Shown here: positions 55,302 to 64,000 of the stretch, in pieces
How positions within the stretch are numbered: position 1 is the stretch's first letter
Layout of the letters: each line of letters opens with the position of its first letter
Origin: Haberlea rhodopensis
Lineage: Eukaryota; Streptophyta; Magnoliopsida; Lamiales; Gesneriaceae
DNA: 64,000 nucleotides
Reading direction: 5' to 3'
NCBI GenBank assembly: GCA_907163345.1
Contig: CAJQUN010000478.1
Span: forward strand, 124,001-188,000
Position numbers and translations under genes: made by a program
Notes under the pieces: generated by a model
What the model saw: only the letters and a program-made list of their open reading frames with translations
The model's database searches: none
What the model was told of the DNA's origin: nothing

Positions 55302-58300
55302 TCACATACTGGAAAACAGTTCTGGATAGTGCTGTACCATGTGTCGCTCCATCTCCCACGTGGCCTCCTCGACACCCCTACGACCCCACTGAACTTTGAC
55401 CATAGGAATAACTTTGTTTCGTAGTCTGCGATCTGCCCGATCCAGAATCCTAACAGGCCGCTCCTAATAGGAAACATCAGACTCTAACTGAACCTCAGAA
55501 GGTTGCAACACATGAGAAGGATCTGGCTCGTACTTCCGCAACATAGATACATGAAATACATTGTGTATGCCGGATAGAGAGGGCGGTAAAGCCAACCGGT
55601 ATGCCAGAGTACCAACACGCTGTAAGATCTCATACGGTCCAACGTATCTCGGGGATAACTTCCCCCGCATCCCAAAACGTACTACACCTCTGAAAGGTGA
55701 GATCTTCAAAAAGACCCTATCACCCAACTGAAACTCTAACGGCCAACGCCGTTGATTAGCATACGCTCCCTATCTGTCCTGGGCTTCTTTCATCTTTCTT
55801 CTAATCACCTTTACTTTTTCTTCACTTTCTTGGACCAACTCTGGTCCTCCGACCGATTTACGGTCCACATCATCCCAATATAACGGTGACCTACAACGTC
55901 TAACATAGAGAGCCTCAAAAGAAGCCATCTGTATGCTTGCCTGGTAGCTATTATTATAAGAAAATTCTACCAAAGCCACTGAGTCCTGCCAAGAAGCATC
56001 GAACTCCAACACACAAGCCCGTAACATATCTTCGAGCGTCTGTATGGTACGCTCGGTCTGTCCATCCGTTTGGGGATGATATGCTATGCTCAACCTCAAT
56101 TCTGTACCAAGAGCTGACTGAAGACCTTCCCAAAAGTGAGATGTAAACCGTGGATCTCGATCAGACACAATCGAAACAGGGATCCCATGCAGTCTCACCA
56201 CATCTCTGACATATAACTGAGCCACCCTCAAGTACGTGAAGGTCATACTGTATGGAATGAAGTGAGCCACTTTAGTCAGTCTATCCACGACTACCCAGAT
56301 AGCATCAAAACCCGAAACAGTCCTCGGTAAGTGGGTCACAAAGTCCATGGATACGTGCTCCCACTTCCATTCTGGTATCTCCAAACTTCTAAGCTTACCG
56401 CCAGGCCTCTGCCTCTCAGCCTTCACTTGCTGACAAATCAGACATCTCTTGACGAATGTGGTGACATCTTGTTTCATTCGTCTCCACCAAAACTGGCTAC
56501 ATAAGTCCTTATACATTTTCTTTCCGCCCAGGTAGATACTCATCCTGCTGCAATGAGCTCGCTGTAATATTCCCTGACGCAACTCAGGCGTATTCGGAAC
56601 TACCCATCGGTCACCTAACCTCAAAGAACCGTCCTTAGCTATTCTGAACCTCGACGACTGACCCAGACGAACCACTGACAACCATCTCTGGACCTCCTCG
56701 TCGGTCTCCTGAGCCTTCCGGATGTGCTCATAACTAAACGGCTCGGCTAATAAGGTCGATACCTGTATCGGTGAAGCAGACACGTCATAATCAAATCCCA
56801 ACTAGCAGTAGGAGCCCATCATAGCTGATAGACACATTGCATCCTTTGCTGTGCTCTTCACCTTCCGACTCAAAGCGTCGGCTGTCAGATTTGCTTTTCC
56901 AGGATGGTATTCGATTTCACAATCATAATCCTTCAGTAGGTTCATCCATCTCCTTTGTCTGATATTCAGCTCAGCCTGTGTAAACAAGAACTTCAGGCTC
57001 TTGTGATCAGTGAAGATGGTGAATGAGGTACCGTATAAGTAGTGTCGCCATATCTTCAAGGCAAACACTATAGCTGCTAGCTCCAGGTCATGGACTGGAT
57101 ACCCCGTCTCATGTGGCTTCAATTGTCTCGAAGCGTAAGCCACAACGTGCTTATCCTGCACCAGTACGCATCGTAAACCCTGAAGCAATGCGTCAGTATA
57201 GAGAACAAACCCCTTGTTTTCCCTGGGAATCACCAATACTGGCGCTGAAGTCAATCTGTGCTTCAATTCCTGGAAGCTTTGCTCACAAGCTTCCGACCAA
57301 AAGAATGGAACTCCCTTCTGAGTTAGCTGAGTCAATGGCTTGGCAATCTTTGAAAACCCTTCGACAAAGCGTCGATAATACCCGGCCAAACCAAGAAAAC
57401 TTTGGATCTCAGGAACTGTAGTCGGCGCAGACCAATCCATAACTGCCTCTATCTTCCTGGGATCTACTGATATCCCCTCTCGAGATATAATATGACCCAA
57501 GAACGCTACACTGCTCAGCCAGAACTCACACTTGCTGAGCTTGGCGTACAACTGATGATCCCTCAGGATCTGTAGCACTGTCCTCAAATGATTGGCATGC
57601 TCCTCCTTACTTCTTGAATAAACCAGAATGTCGTCAATAAACACGATGACGAACTGATCAAGATACCTCTGAAATATTCTGTTCATCAGGCTCATAAATA
57701 CTGCAGGGGCATTCGTCACCCCGAATGGCATCACTAAGAACTCATAGTGCCCATACCGAGTTCGAAATGCTGTCTTTTGTATGTCATCAGCTCTAACTCG
57801 TATCTGGTGATAGCCTGATCTCAATTCAATCTTCGAGTAAAGCTCCGTGCCCTGAAGCTGATCAAATAAGTCATCAATCCTCGGAAGGGGGTACTTGTTC
57901 TTAATCGTCACTTTATTCAATTGACGGTAATCGATGCACAGACGCATCGAACCATCCTTTTCTTTACAAACAAGACTGGTGCACCCCATGGTGATACACT
58001 AGGGCGAATGTATCCTTTGTCGAGGAGCTCCTGCAACTGCACTTTCAGCTCCCTCAGCTCTGTCGGTGCCATCCTATAAGGGGCACGGGAAATAGCAGAT
58101 GTCCCTGGCAGTAATTCAATCTCAAACTCTACATCTCTGATCGGCGGAAATCCTGGAATCTCATCCGAAAACACATCGGTGAATTCCGTAACTACTGGTA
58201 TATCCTCGATCCTCAACTCTTCCTTTTCTTCTGATACGTCCACGGCATAAATAAGATATCACGTGTGACCGCGTTTTAACAACCGCGACATCTTAACTGC

Positions 58301-59187
58301 CAAAATCAACGGAATCTTCGGACGAGAGCCGTCCCCAAAGAAGGTCCACTGAAACCCCTGATCAGACAGAAAATGCACCATCCTCTGTCGGCAATCAACC
58401 ACGGCCTGGTATCTGCTCAACACATCAATATCGACAATACAGTCAAAATCTGCCATATCCAACAAAATCAGATCAGCCTTCAGATCATTGCCCTCAAAAT
58501 AAATGAGGCAATCGGATAACAGTCGATCCGCAATCACATGCTTTCCCGTGGGTGTCGAGACCATAAGAGGCGTGGGCAACGGAGACGAACACAAGTGGTG
58601 TCTCTCCACAAAAGCAGAAGATACAAATAAATGAGAAGCACCGGTATCTACCAAAATAAATGTAGGATACAAATCTTGGCCTATTCGGCCTAGAGTCTGC
58701 CTGACCTACCCGATTGGGGCAAACCAGAGCCAGGTGGCCCATCCTGCGACAAACATAACAGCCTCGACAGTCACGTGTCAAATGAAATCCTCCACAGTTG
58801 TCACACTTGTTCCCTCCTGTTCTATTTCTCTGTGTTGGTCCTCGATTGCCTTGCTTCTGATTCTGAAATTTCTTCCCAACAAATCTAGAAGATGAAGAAG
58901 CCCCACGAGGCTTAAACTGGTCTCCTCGTGGCCTCACCGGTCTCTGTGATGGTACGAAAGGGGGTACAGCTTCCTTGTACACGCTAACCCCAATCTATGC
59001 CAGCTCTGCTCTAGTCAGGGCATCATCGAATGAGCTGGGGTTGTTAGAGATAACCCGGTCAAATAACTCTGGCCTCAGTCCCTTCAGAAAATTCCTCATC
59101 TTGGCATGACCATTTACAGCGATGTGAGGCACATACCTTAGCAGTGAAGAATACTACATGGCATAATCTGATACAGTCATTCTGCCC
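55302..59187 (-). pseudogene. Chromovirus gag-pol with chromodomain, several stops
   Basis: Reading from 59187 down: partial gag (TVSDYA, LRPELFDRVISNNPSSFDD), CCHC knuckles (CDNCGGFHLTRDC and CYVCRRMGHLALVC), protease FILVDTGASHLF (about 58660), a stop in the linker near 58258, a frameshift near 57965, reverse transcriptase with VFIDDILVYS (about 57630), RNase H in which a usual Gly is Arg (LQGLRCVL), a TAG at 56802, integrase (CLICQQVKAERQ; MDFVTHLP; VSDRDPRFTS; QTDGQTERT), stops near 55770 and 55463, and a chromodomain (RILDRADRRLRN...VQWGRRGVEEATWE) ending at 55302. The order is the normal gypsy order. It is inactive but less eroded than most copies. Confidence 0.93.
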
Positions 59188-59917
59188 TATAATGCCTCGA
59201 TTTGTTTTATACACATATGATATGATTATGGTGTAATTATATCAAATGGCGGTATGATAATGGGGGTTCGGGTGGAACCAAGAATGAATTAATACATGTA
59301 TGAAATGATATATGGCAAGGAATGAAACATGGTGTACAATGATTTGAATAGTAACATATCAAGCAACATGAACTAGTAGGCATTTGAATATGCATGTGAA
59401 TTTAATTTGAATTGGAGTTTCATTTGAATTTGGATTTCATCTTCATGTACATGTTACTTAACATGTCATTAACTCAAGTGATTTAGGGAGCTAATGACCT
59501 TATATCAAGTGATTTAGGGAGGAGAATCACATAGTTTCTCATCTTTCACCTACAAAATCACTACACAAGCTCCTCTCCATCTCTTTCAAGTTCTTTTTGG
59601 TTTGAGCTTGGGATTCAGTTGTGAATTGAGCTAGGAAGTTGTGTGAAGTGAAATTGTTCAATCTTGGTAAGGAATTTATGCTTTTAAGATTGATTTATGT
59701 AGTGGTGTAGGAGTTATGTGAAATGAAATCCAAACTATGCAAGCTGAGAATCATAACATTGTTATATGCCAAGAATTTTATTCTAAGATGGTGGAAACAT
59801 GTTGTTATGGTATTAGAGAGTGAATGAAACTTGTTTACATGTTGAAATTCGAGTTATAGGAGAAGAGCTAGGAAGATAAGCTCAAAATCGCCATGTTCTA
59901 AGTTTTCTGGACATCGG

Positions 59918-60123
59918 CGATCGATCGCTAGCTTTGTGCCGATCGATCGCCGTGACCAGAGCAAAAATAAGGCAGTTAATGTATGTGGCGATCGATCGGT
60001 AAAAATGTGGCGATCGATCGCCAGAAACAGAACACTTTGGCGACCGATCGCGAGGTATGGCGATCGATCGCGAGGGGGGCAGAACAATATGGCGATCGAT
60101 CGGTGAGAAGTATCAATCGATCG
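59918..60123. repeat. CGATCGATCG palindrome cluster H, eight copies
   Basis: Copies start at 59918, 59940, 59989, 60011, 60041 (cgaccgatcg), 60061, 60093 and 60114 (caatcgatcg). Distances are 22, 49, 22, 30, 20, 32 and 21 bp, equal to cluster C within 1 bp. Confidence 0.97.
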
Positions 60124-60424
60124 CCAGAGCCAGAATGTTGAAAAATGTTATATTTTTATAGAATTTGATTTTAATGGCTATGATAACATGATATATTGTT
60201 GGCATTGTTGTAGCATCATCTCAAGGGACGGGACAACGAGGCAATTAGCCATTGACGCCTAATTTAAATCGTTTGTGTCGCAGTACAGGTACGTGTTGAC
60301 GTACGGAGTATAGATATTATGTGATGATGATGTTATGGTTTTGATATCATATGATTTATGTTAGCTTTGTGTCATATGATTGGTAGTATCATATGCATGT
60401 ACATACATGGATTTCATATGATTG

Positions 60425-60595
60425 GGATGGATGCCTTGATAGATATGTGTATATGCTTTGGTAAGATCATTGCCTTGATAGATATGCCAGGTTTGGTATA
60501 TGCTTTGGCTGGGATCGTTGCCACGATAGATATACTACATATGCTTTGGCTTGAGAGATATACGCCTGGTTTGGGTATATGCTCTGGCTATTATC
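60425..60595. repeat. LTR minisatellite, about 45-50 bp unit
   Basis: Four imperfect units of ttg(c)cttgatagatatg, ccaggtttgg and tatatgctttgg. Repeated at about 63684-63835 in the truncated 3' LTR. Confidence 0.85.
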
Positions 60596-61109
60596 ACAGA
60601 TGAGTACGGTACTATGATATGTGCTGCTAATATGAAGATGTGATGTGGTTCCACTGACATATTAAGCTGAATAGGCATATCATATTGGGCTTGTGAAAAT
60701 AGGGTGATTGTTGAGACATGTCATGATATAGTGCATTTGTTGATGCATGATACAGAGCATTCACTATTGATGATTTTATTTTGCTTTATCATTATGTTAT
60801 CGTTTTGATATTGCCCTGAGATAGTTGTTATCTATACTCACGTTGTGTGAATGTTTATGTAGGGACTCATAGACGTGGGGAGACGGGATGTGAGTCATTT
60901 TCCGCTGCGAGCTGAACCACTGCCTGGGAGTTATCTTGTAGTAGGTTGTTGTTTGTACATATGATGTGTAGTGGATAGGTTTTTATAAACCCTGTAACAA
61001 CTTAACTAGTACGATACTCTTAATCAGTGCCTGTTATTACTTAATTCAGACTCATATATGTATGTTAACATGATACATAATGGGTTAAGTAACGAGGACC
61101 CCACATTAG

Positions 61110-61121
61110 TGGTATCAGAGC
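61110..61121 (+). promoter_or_regulatory. Chromovirus primer-binding site
   Basis: tggtatcagagc five bases after the LTR end; the canonical initiator-Met-type PBS. Confidence 0.9.
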
Positions 61122-61289
61122 AGTGGTTCGAGAACGGGATGAACATGGGTAGAGGAAGTGTATTAGGGAGTTACCTAACCACTTGAAAACATGTTGAGAA
61201 TGGTAATATCATGTTAGGATTTGTAATAGAATGTTCTTCTAACATGTTTTATCATTTTGAATGTTATTGTTAACCCTTGATATACAGTT

Positions 61290-63168
61290 ATGACAGACAG
61301 AGGGTATCATGAGGATGTTGGGATGCCATGAGTGGCATGCTAGTGTGAGGATGGCGCCTGTGCCACCACCACCAATTGAGCAAGGGCCAGTGGAACAGGT
61401 ATTGTTGCCTGGGGAATTGAGGTTGACGCAATTTCTGAGTTATCAGCCACCCAGGTTTGAGGGGACTGAATCAGGGGAATTGGTGGAGGAATGGCTGAAT
61501 TTGTATCAGCACCGTGTGCCAAGACTGCTTGGTTACGCTTAGCTGAATTCCAGTTAGCTAAGAAAGCTATGATGTGGTGGAAATCCACAGTGCTTGAGTT
61601 GAGGGCTCAAGGACAGACAGTTAACTGGGATGTGTTTAGAACGAAGTTCCTTGAGCATTATTTCTCTGTTGCTGCAAGGCAGAGGAAAGAGGATGAATTT
61701 ACAAACTTGAGACAGGGATCAATGACAGTATCGGACTATGCGGTACAATATTCTTCTTTGCTCCGGTATGTGCCACATATTGCTGTAAACACAAAGGCAA
61801 AGATCAGACAATTTGTGAAAGGTTTGAGGCCTGAATTGTTTGATAGGGTCATGTCCAATAACCCTACATCATATGAAGAAGCATTGACTAGAGCCGAGAT
61901 GGCTGAGATTGCCGTAGGGGTATACAAAGATGTTGGACAAGCACAACCACTTACATCTGAGAGTATGAGACCGAAAGGAGAACCATTTAAATCACCACGA
62001 GGTGGTGCATCTTCCTCTCGATTTAGTGGAAAATGGTTTACAATGCGAAAGGGTGGTGAACGAGGTTCAAAAGGACAGTCCCAAGGAAGTAGTAGTAGTA
62101 CTGGACGAGGATTACAATGTTTTAAATGTGGAGGGCCACATTTTCAAAGAAATTGTCCACAGTTTGATACAGTGGTTTGTTTCCGTTGTGGGAAGCCAGG
62201 ACATGTGATCCGTGATTGTCCTCTAGTGGGTGGACAACAGAGAAGAGGACCCATGTCAGAGAATACAGTACAACAGAGACCTCAGGGTGTACCACAGTCT
62301 GGTGGAGGACAGAGGACAGGACCACCTCAGGCTCAAGTGTATGCATTAAACGGGGAGGAAGCAGAGGCAGCTCCTGATGCTGTGATAGCGGGTAAGTGTA
62401 CTTTGTTTACTTATCCAGCTTTACTTTTGATTGATACTGGTGCATCACATTCTTTTATTGCACAAAATTTTAATGATCGGTATCATATATGCTTGTCTCC
62501 ACTGTTGATGCCTCTTTATGTTTCGAAACCCGTGGGAACTACTGTGATGGCTTGTCAGAGTGTGTCTGATTGTGATATTCAGTTTGAGACTGAGTATGGA
62601 CTACAAGCTGATTTGATTGTGTTAGATATGACAGATTTTGATTGCATCCTTGGAATCGATGTGTTGAGTAAATATTAGTCTGTTGTGGATTGCTGTCAGA
62701 ATATAGTAAGATTTCAGTCTGATACTGGAAATCAATGGTTTTTCTATGGCCAGGGATCGAGGGCAAGGATTCCTTTGATATCAGCAATCCGAATGTCGCG
62801 TTTATTAGAACGTGGACATGCGGGTTATTTGATTTATGCCCTTGATGTAACTGAACAGAAAAGAGAAAGGAAAGTGGAGGAGATACCAGTGGTTGTAGAA
62901 TATGCGGATGTGTTTCCAGATGAGATACCTGGATTTCCACCGAGTCGAGAAGTGGACTTTGGTATTGATTTGATACCTGGTACTTCTGCAATTTCACGAA
63001 CTCCTTATCCGATGGCACCAACTGAATTGAAAGAATTGAAAACTCAATTGCAAGACTTAATCGACAAGGGGTACATACGTCCTAGTGTATCGCCTTGGGG
63101 TGCTCCGGTTTTATTTGTTAAGAAGAAGGATGGGACAATGCGACTGTGTATTGACTATCGACAATTGA
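61290..63168 (+). pseudogene. Chromovirus gag-protease and first part of reverse transcriptase, truncated
   Basis: ATG 61290 opens gag; two single-base losses near 61318 and 61338 and a 17-18 bp deletion near 61498 break it. The longest clean frame (61491-62678) has LRLAEFQLAKKAMMWW, CCHC knuckles CFKCGGPHFQRNC and CFRCGKPGHVIRDC, and protease LLIDTGASHSF. It ends at a TAG (62676-62678) where the sister copy has CAG. The frame continues [37 protein letters not shown] and is cut at 63168. Protein identity to the 33347 copy is very high by eye. Confidence 0.92.
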
Positions 63169-63374
63169 CGATCGATCGCTAGCTTTGTGCCGATCGATCG
63201 CCGTGACCAAAACAAAAATAAGGCGGTTAATGTATGTGGCGATCGATCGGTAAAAATGTGGCGATCGATCGCCAGAAACAGAACACTTTGGCAACCGATC
63301 GCGAGGTATGGAGATCGATCGCGAGGGGGGCAAAACAATATGGCGATCGATCGGTGAGAAGTAGCGATCGATCG
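63169..63374. repeat. CGATCGATCG palindrome cluster I, eight copies
   Basis: Copies start at 63169, 63191, 63240, 63262, 63292 (caaccgatcg), 63312 (agatcgatcg), 63344 and 63365. Spacing is identical to cluster H. Confidence 0.97.
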
Positions 63375-64000
63375 CCAGAGCCAGAATGTTGAAAAATGTT
63401 ATATTTTTATAGAATTTGATTTTAATGCCTATGATAACATGATATATTGTTGGCATTGTTGTAGCATCATCTCAAGGGACGGGACAACGAGGCAATTAGC
63501 CATTGACGCCTAATTTAAATCGTTTGTGTCACAGTACAGGTACGTGTTGACGTACGGAGTATAGATATTATGTGATGATGATGCTATGGTTTTGATATCA
63601 TATGATTTATGTTAGCTTTGTGTCATATGATTGGTAGTATCATATGCCTGTACATACATGGATTTCATATGATTGGGATGGATGCCTTGATAGATATGTG
63701 TATATGCTTTGGTAAGATCATTGCCTTGATAGATATGCCAGGTTTGGTATATGCTTTGGTTCGGATCGTTGCCACGATAGATATACTACATATGCTTTGG
63801 CTTGAGAGATATACGCCTGGTTTGGGTATATGCTCTGGCTATTATCACAGATGAGTACGGTACTATGATATGTGCTGCTAATATGAAGATGTGATGTGGT
63901 TCCACTGACATATTAAGCTGAATAGGCATATCATATTGGGCTTGTGATAATAGGGTGATTGTTGAGACATGTCATGATATAGTGCATTTGTTGATGCATG
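63169..64000 (+). repeat. Truncated chromovirus 3' LTR, continuing past the window
   Basis: It begins exactly at the first CGATCGATCG of the cluster and matches 59918-60750 nearly base for base. The upstream third of the LTR is absent. Confidence 0.93.

Larger units (their letters stand above)
53770..59187 (-). mobile_element. Chromovirus in reverse orientation, 5' end replaced by another element
   Basis: On the minus strand the 3' LTR is 55231-53770 (TGTGATATCCCC...ggggtctcaca), preceded by a PPT (aagtaggggagta) and gag-pol. At 59187 the gag text stops and a plus-strand LTR begins, so the gag start, PBS and 5' LTR lie outside the window if they survive. It inserted into the gag of the element at 50442 (flank gcaag). 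Confidence 0.9.
59188..61105 (+). repeat. Chromovirus 5' LTR (31170 family, diverged)
   Basis: 1,918 bp with the same order as 31170-33162: start phrase, cluster H, ggacaacgaggca phrase, minisatellite (60425-60595) and end gaggaccccaca. The minisatellite units differ (gatagatatgccagg, tatatgctttgg), showing rapid turnover of that block. Confidence 0.93.
59188..64000 (+). mobile_element. Chromovirus (31170 family), internally deleted, runs off the window
   Basis: 5' LTR 59188-61105, PBS, gag-protease and the start of reverse transcriptase to 63168, then a direct jump into the middle of an LTR (63169 onward matches 59918 onward). Everything from reverse transcriptase through integrase, chromodomain, PPT and the first 730 bp of the 3' LTR is missing. 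The LTR start is TA (tataatgcc) instead of TG. Confidence 0.92.

Noticed and set aside
59854..60087. Minus-strand frame rich in DRSP / AIDR words (also 63111-63456)
   Set aside because: Same artefact of the palindrome cluster. There is no start context or homology.
20331..63374. CRISPR-like array from regularly spaced short repeats
   Set aside because: The repeats are 10-14 bp palindromes with spacers of about 10-40 bp inside plant LTRs. There are no cas genes and the organism is a eukaryote.

Overview
This 64 kb window looks like a nuclear, repeat-rich stretch of a flowering-plant genome, probably a eudicot. It is AT-rich and I see no intact host gene. Nearly everything I can name is transposon-derived: a decayed Mutator-like (MULE) transposase beside a plant-mobile-domain gene, a hAT-type MITE, a tRNA-derived SINE, Ty1/copia elements, an Athila-like Ty3/gypsy element, several chromodomain-bearing Ty3/gypsy elements (chromoviruses) and a non-coding LARD-like element. 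Most boundaries are supported by target-site duplications (TSDs), TG...CA ends, primer-binding sites (PBS) and polypurine tracts (PPT) read directly from the sequence.

Layout. 1-4451: plant-mobile-domain pseudogene (+) convergent with a broken MULE transposase (-), followed by an array of 21-bp palindromes ending in a long hairpin. 4452-8914: AT-rich, with one MITE (6585-6928), one SINE (about 7195-7390) and a possible LTR remnant. 8915-17530: a copia gag remnant split by a complete but decayed copia element (9134-16882, TSD aaaag). 18710-29706: a minus-strand LARD-like element (TSD attat) whose left LTR holds a solo gypsy LTR (19329-21206, TSD ccttg). 30303-47699: a nest in which a minus-strand copia solo LTR (TSD gattc) is split by an Athila-like gag-protease element (30485-46406, TSD gtatc), whose 5' LTR is split by a chromovirus (31170-39964, TSD cttct/ctttt). 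48608-64000: a second nest of four gypsy pieces in alternating orientation: an LTR remnant (-), a chromovirus 5' part (+), a chromovirus gag-pol (-) and a deleted chromovirus (+) that runs off the window.

The most unusual signal is a short palindrome, CGATCGATCG (usually GCGATCGATCGC), in clusters of 7-9 copies in the middle of LTRs from at least five distinguishable LTR types, including two deeply separate lineages (Athila-like and chromovirus). Within clusters the start-to-start distances fall almost only at 20-22, 30-32, 41-42 and 49-50 bp, that is near whole numbers of DNA helical turns, although the spacer sequences differ. One cluster palindrome is also the exact breakpoint of a large element deletion. 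This looks like a constrained, possibly protein-binding module of the LTRs, and I could not match it to any described LTR feature.

All protein-coding calls are retroelement or transposase proteins, mostly with frameshifts or stops. The Athila-like gag (532 aa) and its protease frame are the cleanest coding regions. All comparisons were made by eye, and percentages are approximate.
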